This document shows positions 1-7,090 of a stretch of 38,591 nucleotides of DNA, one piece after another (the first letter of the stretch is position 1; each line of letters opens with the position of its first letter). The position numbers and the translations under genes are program-made. Under the pieces are notes generated by a model, which had not been told where the DNA came from, made no database searches, and saw nothing but the letters and a program-made list of their open reading frames with translations. The DNA is from a bacterium. Its GTDB lineage: Bacteria; Planctomycetota; UBA1135; GCA-002686595. The stretch lies in the NCBI GenBank assembly GCA_030426745.1, contig JAUHYB010000003.1, forward strand, positions 1 to 38,591. Direction: 5' to 3'.

Positions 1-170
1 GTTGGGAGGACCATGAGCAGGAGTACTCGCCGGACCAGCCGGGCGCGTACGTCGCGAAGGGCGGCTGGAAGCTCACGATCGGCTGGCGGAAGCACTACCC
101 GCTGATCCGCATCGACGAGCGCCCCGGGAAGTGGACCGAACCGCGCCGCCGCTACCGCCGGGTCGCGTAG
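1..170 (+). CDS. C-terminal end of an unknown protein (partial)
   Basis: The reading frame that begins at base 3 is open to a TAG at 168-170 and encodes the last 55 residues of a protein whose start lies outside the window. The peptide is rich in Trp, Tyr, Arg and Pro and ends in a basic stretch (RRRYRRVA). Its mix of aromatic and charged residues looks like real coding sequence rather than GC-driven open frame; the other two forward frames soon hit stops (near 13-17 and 103-105). I do not recognise the family and assign no function. Two adjacent palindromes at 243-272 could terminate its transcript. Confidence 0.55.
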   Translation, partial: WEDHEQEYSPDQPGAYVAKGGWKLTIGWRKHYPLIRIDERPGKWTEPRRRYRRVA

Positions 171-877
171 GGCGGCCGTCGATCGGGAGCGACGATGGGG
201 GGCTGGGAGCGGGGCAGCGGCCCGTACCGCGGTCCAGCCTCGCGCGGCGTACGCCGCGGCCCTCCCGGGAGGCACCAGGTGTCTCGAGCTTCGCTCTCTT
301 GGAAGGGCGCTGTCCGCCACAGACCCTCAGCGCGACACGGCAGTTGCACGACCTCGCGCACTGGCATGGCTCGACGGGGGCGCGCCACGCGCATCGACAC
401 ACGAGCCCTGGACGGCGAAGCCGCTCACCTCCGCCGCACGGCTCTCGCGACGCCCGCGCGCCCCTCCCGCAGCGCACGACGCCGCAACCTCCCTCACCGG
501 CCGCGGCGCTCATGACGCCATACCGCTCATCCCGGTCGAAGCTCTCGGAACCGTGCGCTCCCGCCGTTGCCTCTCACCGAGCGTGGGCCGTCATCGCGCC
601 GGCGCTCGGCTCCCGGTGACGCCGGCGGAGCCGGGTGACCTCGCCTTGCCTCTCGACTGCCCCTCGCCGGAGCACTCGCGGACCCTCCCGCCGGTCTCTT
701 CGACTGTGCCTCCGCCTTCGCCCCGCCGTCGCTGCGCCGACCTGCGGCGCGCGCTACACTGCTCGGCCTCGATTCCCGTGGAGGCTCCCGTCGATCCGCT
801 CGATCGAGCCACCGAATCGACCCGCGCCCGCCGATCGCCCTCCAGCGCCCAGTCGTCCCCGTCGCCCGCCGTCACCG
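171..877. other. 707-bp intergenic region upstream of ffh
   Basis: No convincing gene is seen here; the open frames in it have arginine/proline/serine-rich, shadow-like products. It holds a perfect 16-bp palindrome at 243-258 (CGCGGCGTACGCCGCG), directly followed by a 12-bp palindrome at 261-272 (CCTCCCGGGAGG). A 7-bp inverted repeat lies at 607-613/627-633. A -10-like TACACT at 755-760 has no clear -35 box; if used, it would give ffh a leader of about 110 nt. I looked for the conserved SRP RNA core and did not find it. Confidence 0.5.
243..272. terminator. Paired palindromes after the partial gene
   Basis: A perfect 16-bp palindrome (243-258) and a perfect 12-bp palindrome (261-272) stand two bases apart, about 70 bp past the stop of the partial gene. 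Both could form GC hairpins in RNA. No T-tract follows, so a terminator role is inference from position and structure. Confidence 0.35.
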
Positions 878-2488
878 ATGTTCGAGACCCTCACCCAACG
901 CCTGAACGACTCCTTCTCCTTCCTGCGCGGCCGGAAGGAGCTGACCGAGGAGAACATCGACGAGGGCCTGCGCGCCGTGCGGCAGGCGTTGCTCGAGGCG
1001 GACGTGCACTTCCAGGTCGCGCGCGACCTGACGGCGAAGGTCCGCGAGCGGGCGCTCGGGGCGGAGCGCCTCACCGGCGTCGACCCCTCGCAGCAGTTCG
1101 CGCACGCGTTCCACCAGGAACTCGTCGAGCTGATGGGGCCCGAGGACGCGCGGCTCGGCTTCGCGAAGAGCGGGCCGACCGTGATCCTGATGGCGGGTCT
1201 GCAGGGCGCCGGCAAGACGACGACCTGCGCGAAGCTGGCGAAGCACCTGCGCGAGAAGTACCAGCGCCGGCCCCTCCTGGTCGCCGCCGACGTGAAGCGC
1301 CCCGCCGCGGTCGAGCAGCTGCGCGTGCTCGGTCGCCAGCTCGACGTGGAGGTCTTCCACGCCGAGGGCGAGGCCCCGCCGGAGGTCTGCCGCCAGGGCG
1401 TGGCGCACGCGAAGCGCAACGGGCACGACCTGGTCATCCTCGACACGGCGGGTCGCCTGCACGTCGACGACGACCTGATGGCGGAGGTCGCGGAGATCGC
1501 GGCGGCGACGAAGCCCGACGACCAGATCCTGGTCGTGGACGCGATGACCGGTCAGGACGCCGTGAACTCGGCGAAGGCGTTCCACGAGCGCCTGGCGCTG
1601 ACCGGCGTGATCCTGACCAAGATGGACGGCGACGCGCGCGGCGGCGCGGCGGTGTCGCTGAAGTCCGTCACCGGCTGCCCGATCCTGTTCGTCGGCACGG
1701 GCGAGAAGATCGGCGACCTCGACGCCTTCCACGCCGAGCGCATGGCGGGCCGCATCCTCGGCATGGGCGACGTCGTGTCGCTGGTCGAGAAGGCGCAGGA
1801 GGAGATCAGCGAGCAGGAAGCGCAGGCGAGCTACGAGAAGCTCGTGCTGGGCAGCTTCACGCTGGAGGACATGCTCGCGCAGTTCCGCATGATGCGGAAG
1901 CTGGGCCCGATGAAGAAGGTGCTCGGGATGATGCCGGGCATGGGGGAGATGGCGAAGAACGTCGACATCGACGACAAGCAGATGAATCGCCTGGAGGCGA
2001 TCTTCACGTCGATGACGCCGCGCGAACGACTGCACCCGGACATCCTGGACATGAGCCGTCGGCGCCGCGTCGCGCGCGGCTGCGGCCAGGACGTGGGGGC
2101 GGTGAACGAGCTGCTGAAGCGCTTCAAGGACATGAAGAAGATGATGAAGCAGCTGGGCAAGATGGGCCTCGGCGCCGGGATGGGCGCGAAGGCGAAGAAG
2201 GACGCGCTGCGCGGGATGAGCGCCAGCGGCGAGCTCGCGTCCGGCGAGGGCGGCGGCGGGCTGCTCGGCGGCCTGGGCAGCCTCGGCGGCGCGGTGAAGT
2301 CGGGGGTGGGCGGCCTCGGCAGCTTGCTCGGCGGCGGCGGCGGCGGCGCGGCGCCCTCCCCGGAGGAGATGGCCGCGATGATGGGCCGCGGCGGCGCGCG
2401 CCCCGGCGGTTCGGCCACCCGCAAGAGCGGGACGAAGCGCAAGGACAAGAAGAAGCCCAAGAAGAGCCGCAAGAACAAGCGGCGCTGA
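878..2488 (+). CDS. ffh: Signal recognition particle protein Ffh (SRP54)
   Basis: This is the SRP GTPase, which binds signal sequences of nascent membrane proteins together with SRP RNA and docks to FtsY. The 536 residues show the N domain (1-95), the G domain with GLQGAGKT (107-114), DTAGR (189-193) and TKMDG (247-251), and a methionine-rich M domain (about 325-430). The M domain carries the RNA-binding SRRRRVARGCG (393-403). The ATG at 878 starts the family's usual N-terminus; the frame is open further upstream but that part is unrelated in composition. After the M domain come about 60 Gly/Ser-rich residues and a strongly basic C-terminus (515-536), making it longer than the usual 450-500 residues. 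rpsP follows, as in many bacteria. Identity is secure; the role of the tail is unknown. Confidence 0.97.
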   Translation: MFETLTQRLNDSFSFLRGRKELTEENIDEGLRAVRQALLEADVHFQVARDLTAKVRERALGAERLTGVDPSQQFAHAFHQELVELMGPEDARLGFAKSGPTVILMAGLQGAGKTTTCAKLAKHLREKYQRRPLLVAADVKRPAAVEQLRVLGRQLDVEVFHAEGEAPPEVCRQGVAHAKRNGHDLVILDTAGRLHVDDDLMAEVAEIAAATKPDDQILVVDAMTGQDAVNSAKAFHERLALTGVILTKMDGDARGGAAVSLKSVTGCPILFVGTGEKIGDLDAFHAERMAGRILGMGDVVSLVEKAQEEISEQEAQASYEKLVLGSFTLEDMLAQFRMMRKLGPMKKVLGMMPGMGEMAKNVDIDDKQMNRLEAIFTSMTPRERLHPDILDMSRRRRVARGCGQDVGAVNELLKRFKDMKKMMKQLGKMGLGAGMGAKAKKDALRGMSASGELASGEGGGGLLGGLGSLGGAVKSGVGGLGSLLGGGGGGAAPSPEEMAAMMGRGGARPGGSATRKSGTKRKDKKKPKKSRKNKRR

Positions 2489-2894
2489 CGGTCGACGCGC
2501 GCCGCGCGGAGCCGGTCGCGACCCGCCGATCCTCCCGCCGCGGCGAGCGAACGGGCAGGCCCCGGGACGACCACGCGCGGACCACGCGCGGCCTCCGGTG
2601 GGACCCGGCGCGGACCCGGCGGCCCATCCGGCAGCCCATCCGGCAGCCCATCCGGCAGCCCGTCCGGCGGTGCCGGCGAAGCGCCTGCTCGGCGACTCCC
2701 GAGGACCTCGCGGTGACCCACCGGCGCCTCCCGGCGCGCGGCCCCGCGTCGCGCCCGCGGTCCGGAACCCGCGAATTCGTGCGCGCGGGCTTGCCAGACC
2801 GCTCCCGATTCGCTTTCCTGTTCGGCTCCCAATCCCGAACGGGATTCCTTCCGGGGGCGCCCAGGGCCGCCCGGAGACCTCCAACTGACGAACC
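2489..2894. other. ffh-rpsP intergenic region
   Basis: This 406-bp gap has no convincing gene. It contains a 4 x 12-bp tandem repeat at 2622-2669 and, further on, an isolated -35-like TTGCCA at 2791-2796 without a good -10 partner. ffh and rpsP are therefore probably transcribed separately, although no promoter can be assigned firmly. Confidence 0.4.
2622..2669. repeat. 12-bp tandem repeat, 4 copies
   Basis: Three exact copies of GCCCATCCGGCA (from 2622, 2634 and 2646) are followed by a fourth copy with two changes (2658-2669). It lies in noncoding DNA between ffh and rpsP. Unlike most other repeats in this window, its unit has no obvious self-complementary stem. Confidence 0.85.
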
Positions 2895-3332
2895 ATGGCC
2901 GTTGTCATCCGCATGAAGCGCACCGGGCGCCGGAACCGCCCGTGCTACCGCATCTCCGTCGCCGATCGCCGCTTCCCGCGCGACGGGAAGACCCTCGAGA
3001 CGCTCGGTCTGTACGACCCGGTGTCGTCGAACCCCGAGGCGCAGATCCGCATCGACGTCGAGCGCGCGAAGCATTGGATCGCCAACGGCGCGATCCCGAG
3101 CGAGACCGTCGCGTCGATCCTGCGTCGCCAGGGTGCCTTCGAGGGCGCGCCGGAGCGCCAGCCGCGTGACCGCAAGGGTCGCGAGGGCGGCAGCGCGCGC
3201 GGCAACCGCGTCCGCGCCGCGAAGAAGGCGCGCGCCGAGGCCAAGAAGGCCCGCTACGACGAGCGCATCGCCGCGAAGCGCGCCGCCGCCAAGGCCGCGG
3301 CCGCGCCGAGCGACGACGCGGCCGAGGAGTAG
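2895..3332 (+). CDS. rpsP: Small ribosomal subunit protein S16
   Basis: S16 is an rRNA-binding protein of the 30S body. The first 80 residues match the family: MAVVIRMKRTGRR at the start, RISVADRR, LGLYDP and the region IDVERAKHWIANGA. Beyond this core the protein has about 65 extra residues that are basic and Ala/Lys/Arg-rich and end acidic (DDAAEE), so its 145 residues compare with the usual 80-100. The ATG at 2895 gives the canonical N-terminus; no clear Shine-Dalgarno sequence precedes it. In many bacteria rimM, trmD and rplS follow; here a repeat array, a strong hairpin and an unrelated gene follow. Confidence 0.96.
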   Translation: MAVVIRMKRTGRRNRPCYRISVADRRFPRDGKTLETLGLYDPVSSNPEAQIRIDVERAKHWIANGAIPSETVASILRRQGAFEGAPERQPRDRKGREGGSARGNRVRAAKKARAEAKKARYDERIAAKRAAAKAAAAPSDDAAEE

Positions 3333-3360
3333 GCCGCTCCACGACGCGGCCGCGGTCGCG

Positions 3361-3430
3361 TCGACCCGGGACCGCCCCGGCGTGTCGACCCGGGACCGCC
3401 CCGGCGTGTCGACCCGGGACCGCCCCGGCG
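3361..3430. repeat. 24-bp tandem repeat, 3 copies, hairpin-forming
   Basis: The unit TCGACCCGGGACCGCCCCGG plus CGTG begins at 3361, 3385 and 3409; the third copy is 22 bp before it diverges. Each unit contains CCGGG and CCCGG arms around a 5-nt loop and can fold into a small hairpin. The array starts 28 bp after the rpsP stop and runs into the 12-bp stem at 3426-3454. Confidence 0.9.
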
Positions 3431-3454
3431 CGGCGATCCGCGATCGCCGCGCCG
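3426..3454 (+). terminator. Strong hairpin downstream of rpsP
   Basis: A perfect 12-bp inverted repeat, CGGCGCGGCGAT (3426-3437) and ATCGCCGCGCCG (3443-3454), surrounds a 5-nt loop. It follows rpsP and the 24-bp repeats and precedes the next gene by 132 bp. There is no T-tract, so termination would be by a hairpin-only or factor-assisted route; that is inference. Confidence 0.6.
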
Positions 3455-3586
3455 TGGCGCGTCTACGCCGACCGCGGTCCGCACCGACGCGCGGCGGCGA
3501 TCCGCGCGACCCGTCGCGCCCCGCCGCGCGAACGCCCCTCTCCGCGCGCCGCGCCCTCGGCGCGCTCGGCCCCCATCCTCCGCGCC

Positions 3587-4726
3587 ATGGCCACCAAGAA
3601 GTCGGACCGGATCACGAAGTTGCTCGCGGCGGTCCCGCTGAGCTCGCCGATCCCCGAGGTCCTCCCCGACGCGTCGCTGCTCGAGCACGGCATGTACGCC
3701 GTGCTGCTGCGCCACCTCCCCGCGACGAAGGCGAAGTCGTCGCTGAACGCGATGCAGAAGGCGTTCCCCGACTGGAACGAGCTGCGCGTGTCGCAGGCGC
3801 AGGAGATCGCGGACGCGATGACGCCGCGCGGCAAGGGCAAGACCCGCCCGGGCACGCAGCTCTCCGCCGCGCAGGACGTGAAGGAGTACCTCGCGCAGGT
3901 GTTCCAGGAGACCCACGGGCTGGACCTCGAGTTCCTGCGCACCGACCCCGCCGGCGGCGCGAAGCAGCTGGCGAACGTGCCGATCCTGGGCAACGAGCTG
4001 ACCGCCTTCCTGGCGTGGATCGCCGAGGACGGCGCGCTGCCGGTGTCCGGCGGCATGGTGCGCGTGCTCGACCGCATGGGCGCGATGACGCGCACGACGT
4101 CGATGAAGAAGGCGCGCGCCGCGCTGGAGCCGATGGTCCCGGCCAAGGACGGCCTGCGCTTCGGCATGTCGGTCGGCCTCGTCGCCGACCGCTGGTGCGA
4201 CGCGCGCAAGCCGTTGTGCTGGGAGTGCCCGCTCGCGCCCGACTGCCCGATGGGCAAGAAGGTCGTGAAGGACTGGGAGGCGCAGCAGAAGCGCCTGGCC
4301 GTCCAGCGCGCGAAGGAAGAAGCCCGCGCCGAGGCCGCCCGCAAGAAGGAAGAAGCGCGCCTCGCCCGCGAGGCCGAGCGCGAGCGCAAGCGCCTCGAGA
4401 AGGAGGCCGAGAAGGAGCGCAAGCGCGCCGAGCGCGAAGCCGCCGCCGAGGCCCGCCGCAAGGAGGCCGAGAAGCAGAAGGCCGCCGTGGCGAAGAAGAA
4501 GGCCGCCGCGAAGAAGAAGGCCGACGCCGCCAAGAAGAAGGCCGCGGCGAAGAAGAAGGTCGCCGCCAAGAAGACCAAGGTCGCGAAGGCGCGCACGACC
4601 AAGAAGAAGACGACGGCCAAGAAGGCGACCAAGAAGGTCGCGAAGAAGGCCGCCAAGAAGACGACGCGCAAGAAGGCCGCGCGCACGACGAAGAAGCGCG
4701 CGACCAAGACGACGCGCCGTCGCTGA
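3587..4726 (+). CDS. Endonuclease III-like Fe-S protein with histone-H1-like tail
   Basis: Residues 20-225 resemble the HhH-GPD DNA glycosylase family. The [4Fe-4S] cysteines fit the endonuclease III spacing C-X6-C-X2-C-X5-C exactly (Cys204, 211, 214, 220). The helix-hairpin-helix region, normally LPGVGRKTA with the catalytic Lys, reads VPILGNELTA (131-140). The VDTHV segment with the catalytic Asp reads PVSGGMV (152-158). Both catalytic residues therefore seem lost, so the protein may bind DNA without cutting it, or use other residues. Residues 230-379 are a charged helical stretch and then Ala/Lys repeats (AAKKKA type) like histone H1 or HU tails. ATG at 3587 has no clear ribosome site. The fold call is good; activity is unknown. 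Confidence 0.8.
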   Translation: MATKKSDRITKLLAAVPLSSPIPEVLPDASLLEHGMYAVLLRHLPATKAKSSLNAMQKAFPDWNELRVSQAQEIADAMTPRGKGKTRPGTQLSAAQDVKEYLAQVFQETHGLDLEFLRTDPAGGAKQLANVPILGNELTAFLAWIAEDGALPVSGGMVRVLDRMGAMTRTTSMKKARAALEPMVPAKDGLRFGMSVGLVADRWCDARKPLCWECPLAPDCPMGKKVVKDWEAQQKRLAVQRAKEEARAEAARKKEEARLAREAERERKRLEKEAEKERKRAEREAAAEARRKEAEKQKAAVAKKKAAAKKKADAAKKKAAAKKKVAAKKTKVAKARTTKKKTTAKKATKKVAKKAAKKTTRKKAARTTKKRATKTTRRR

Positions 4727-4759
4727 TCGGCGGACGGCCGCGCACCCGAACGGACCGCC

Positions 4760-5368
4760 GTGGAGCTGATCCTCGCCTCCGCCTCGCCCCGCCGCCGCGA
4801 CCTGCTCGCGGCGGCGGGGTTGCGCTTCCGCGTCGAGCCGTCGGACGCCGACGAGGACCTCGACGCGCCGCTCGACCCGGAGGAGCTGGCCGAGGAGCTC
4901 GCGCGCACCAAGGCGCGCGTCGTCGCGGAGCGGCACCGCGGGGAGGCCGCGCTCGTCATCGGCTCGGACACGGTCGTCGCCGTCGGCGGCGCGGACGGCG
5001 ACCCGGCCCGCGTGCTGGGCAAGCCCGAGGACGAGGCCGAGGCCCGCGCGATGCTCGAGCTCCTGTCGGGCACCCGCCACCGCGTCGTGACCGGCGTGTG
5101 CGTCGTGGACGCCCGCGACGGGTCGGACATCGCGGGGCGCGAGCGCACCTGGGTCACGATGCGGGCGATCACGCCGGCCGAGGTGGACGCCTACGTCGCG
5201 TCCGGCGAGTGGCGCGACAAGGCCGGCGGCTACGCGATCCAGGAGAACGCGGACGCCTTCGTCACGGCGCTGGAGGAGGGCGGCTTCGACAACGTCGTCG
5301 GGCTGCCCGTCGAGCGCACGCTCGCGCTGCTGCGCGAGGCCGGCTGGGACGGCGCGGCGGGGGACTGA
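4760..5368 (+). CDS. maf: Maf-family nucleoside triphosphate pyrophosphatase
   Basis: Maf proteins hydrolyse non-canonical or excess nucleoside triphosphates (dTTP, UTP or modified bases, by subfamily) to monophosphates. The 202-residue product shows the N-terminal signature [10 protein letters not shown] (7-16), [26 protein letters not shown] and the C-terminal KAGGYAIQ, with VGLPV near the end. The start is a GTG at 4760, giving the usual MELILAS N-terminus, 33 bp after the previous stop. Length is typical for the family. The exact substrate class cannot be assigned from the visible motifs. Confidence 0.93.
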   Translation: MELILASASPRRRDLLAAAGLRFRVEPSDADEDLDAPLDPEELAEELARTKARVVAERHRGEAALVIGSDTVVAVGGADGDPARVLGKPEDEAEARAMLELLSGTRHRVVTGVCVVDARDGSDIAGRERTWVTMRAITPAEVDAYVASGEWRDKAGGYAIQENADAFVTALEEGGFDNVVGLPVERTLALLREAGWDGAAGD

Positions 5369-5392
5369 CGCGCGGCGAAGCCCCGGCCGGGC

Positions 5393-5421
5393 TTGCGCGG
5401 GCCGGGGGGCGGGGCTACGCT
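5393..5421 (+). promoter_or_regulatory. Candidate sigma70 promoter for rpmE
   Basis: TTGCGC (5393-5398), a 17-bp spacer and TACGCT (5416-5421) fit a housekeeping promoter. It lies 25 bp after the maf stop and would start a leader of about 130 nt before rpmE. Confidence 0.5.
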
Positions 5422-5432
5422 CTGCGGCTCGC

Positions 5433-5531
5433 CTCCGCCCGGGAGACTCCCGGCGGAGCCCCGAGCCCTTCGGCCGCACGGCGGCCGTCCCCCAGAGACC
5501 TCCGGCCGCATCGCGGCCGACCCCCAGAGGA
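5433..5531 (+). promoter_or_regulatory. Structured rpmE leader with three hairpins
   Basis: Three hairpins stand in series between the promoter and rpmE. The first is CTCCGCCCGGGA/TCCCGGCGGAG (5433-5444/5448-5458) with one bulge and a 3-nt loop. The second is CGGCCGC-ACG-GCGGCCG (5471-5487). The third is CGGCCGC-ATC-GCGGCCG (5503-5519). The last two are a 32-bp direct repeat and share the 3' flank CCCCCAGAG. Ribosomal protein leaders for L31 are known in other phyla, where they bind the protein; a similar role here is inference. Confidence 0.5.
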
Positions 5532-5561
5532 CGCCCGACACCGACCGGGCGAACGTCCCCG

Positions 5562-5780
5562 ATGAAGACCGACATCCATCCGACGCGCCACGAGTGCACC
5601 GTGACCTGCGGTTGCGGAAACACCTTCCAGACCGGCGCCACCGTCAAGGAGCTGCGCGTCGAGATCTGCGGCGCCTGCCACCCCTTCTACACCGGCAAGC
5701 AGAAGTTCGTGGACGCCGCCGGCCGCGTGGACCGCTTCCTGAAGAAGTACGGCGGTCAGAAGTCCGGGGACCAGAAGTAG
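5562..5780 (+). CDS. rpmE: Large ribosomal subunit protein L31, zinc-binding form
   Basis: L31 bridges the 50S and 30S subunits. The 72-residue product starts MKTDIHP, as in other L31 proteins, and ends in a lysine-rich tail. It is the C+ (zinc) type: the Cys pair in CGC (16 and 18) and CGAC (37 and 40) before HPFYTGKQK are in place. Such forms are zinc stores, and non-zinc paralogues replace them in zinc limitation in some bacteria; no paralogue is seen in this window. The ATG at 5562 follows the structured leader, and prfA starts 63 bp downstream. Confidence 0.97.
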   Translation: MKTDIHPTRHECTVTCGCGNTFQTGATVKELRVEICGACHPFYTGKQKFVDAAGRVDRFLKKYGGQKSGDQK

Positions 5781-5843
5781 GTCGGCGCCGCGCGGAGGAC
5801 TCCGGGCGCGCGTCGCGCGTCCGGTCCGCCGGGCCCACCCGCG

Positions 5844-6920
5844 ATGGAGTTCGCCGAGGCGATCGTCGCGAAGCTCGCCGAACGCGCCGCGCGCGCGAGC
5901 GAGCTCGACGAGTTGATGGCGTCACCCGAGGTGCTGACCGACCACAAGCTGGTCGCGCAGTACTCGAAGGAGAAGGGGCAGCTGGCCGAGGCGGTCGAGC
6001 TGCACGAAGAGCTCGAAGCGCTCCTGCAGGAGCGTGAGGAAGCCCTGTTGCTCGCCGAGGACGACGACGCCGACACGGCGGCGTACGCCCGCGAGATCCT
6101 GGAGTCCTACGAGGAGCGCTCGGAGTCGCTGGACGAGCGCATCAAGTCCGCGCTCGTCACGGAGAAGGACGACTTCCGCGACAAGGTCATCGTCGAGGTG
6201 CGCGCCGGCACCGGCGGCGACGAGGCGACGCTGTTCGCCGCGGACCTCTACCGCATGTACAAGCGCTTCGCGGAGTCGCGGCGCTGGAAGCTCGAGGAGC
6301 TCGAGGTCACGAGCAGCGAGGTCGGCGGCTTCAAGGAGATCACCTTCGGCGTCTCCGGCGAGGGCGCGTGGCGCTACCTGCGCTTCGAGTCCGGCGGCCA
6401 CCGCGTCCAGCGCGTGCCCGCGACCGAGACCCAGGGCCGCATCCACACCTCGGCCGCGACCGTCGCGGTGCTGCCCGAGGCCGAGGAGGCGGAGATCGAC
6501 GTCAAGGACGACGACCTGCGCATCGACACGATGCGCGCCGGCGGACCCGGCGGCCAGTCGGTGAACACGACGGCCTCCGCGGTGCGCATCACGCACCTGC
6601 CGACGGACACGGTCGTGATCTGCCAGGACGAGAAGTCCCAGCACAAGAACAAGGCCAAGGCGATGCGCATCCTGCTCTCGCGCCTCCTCGAGGCCGAGCA
6701 GCGCCGCCTGCACGAGGAGCGCGCCGCCCAGCGGAAGAGCCAGGTCGGCACGGGCGACCGCAGCGCCCGCGTGCGCACGTACAACTTCCCCCAGAACCGC
6801 GCCACCGATCACCGGCTGGGAGAGAACTTCTCCCTCGAACAGGTGATCGCTGGCAAGATGGACGCCCTGGTGGAGGCCCTGGACGAGCGGGATCGCGAGG
6901 AACGCATCGCGAACCTGTGA
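5844..6920 (+). CDS. prfA: Peptide chain release factor 1
   Basis: RF1 recognises UAA and UAG in the ribosomal A site and triggers peptidyl-tRNA hydrolysis. The 358-residue product has the codon-recognition PxT motif (PAT, 192-194, in [14 protein letters not shown]), which marks RF1 rather than RF2. It also has the catalytic GGQ (236-238) in [10 protein letters not shown]. The N-terminal part is a charged helical domain. Length and start (ATG at 5844) are normal. No programmed frameshift is present or expected. prmC, whose product methylates the GGQ glutamine, lies downstream but is separated by a membrane-protein gene. Confidence 0.98.
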   Translation: MEFAEAIVAKLAERAARASELDELMASPEVLTDHKLVAQYSKEKGQLAEAVELHEELEALLQEREEALLLAEDDDADTAAYAREILESYEERSESLDERIKSALVTEKDDFRDKVIVEVRAGTGGDEATLFAADLYRMYKRFAESRRWKLEELEVTSSEVGGFKEITFGVSGEGAWRYLRFESGGHRVQRVPATETQGRIHTSAATVAVLPEAEEAEIDVKDDDLRIDTMRAGGPGGQSVNTTASAVRITHLPTDTVVICQDEKSQHKNKAKAMRILLSRLLEAEQRRLHEERAAQRKSQVGTGDRSARVRTYNFPQNRATDHRLGENFSLEQVIAGKMDALVEALDERDREERIANL

Positions 6921-7090
6921 TCCCCGCGCGCGTTGGGGGTAGGGTCTCCCGTCCCCCGACGGCCCGTGCCGGGGGAGAGGCCCGCCCGCCGCGCTCCCCC
7001 CTCGGCGGCGCTCCTCGCGGGTCGTTCGCGTCCGCGAGCGCCTCGCCGTCCGTCCGCCCTCACGACCCCCCGCCCCTCACCGAACCCGCC

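Noticed and set aside
171-877. SRP RNA or another structured ncRNA before ffh
   Set aside because: I looked for the conserved SRP loop sequence and for RNase P and tmRNA signatures and saw none; palindromes alone do not support an RNA gene.
872-2923. Long open frame on the minus strand opposite ffh
   Set aside because: It is a shadow of the ffh codons in a GC-rich genome: the product is rich in Ala, Arg, Leu and His, shows no domain, and the plus-strand gene is certain.
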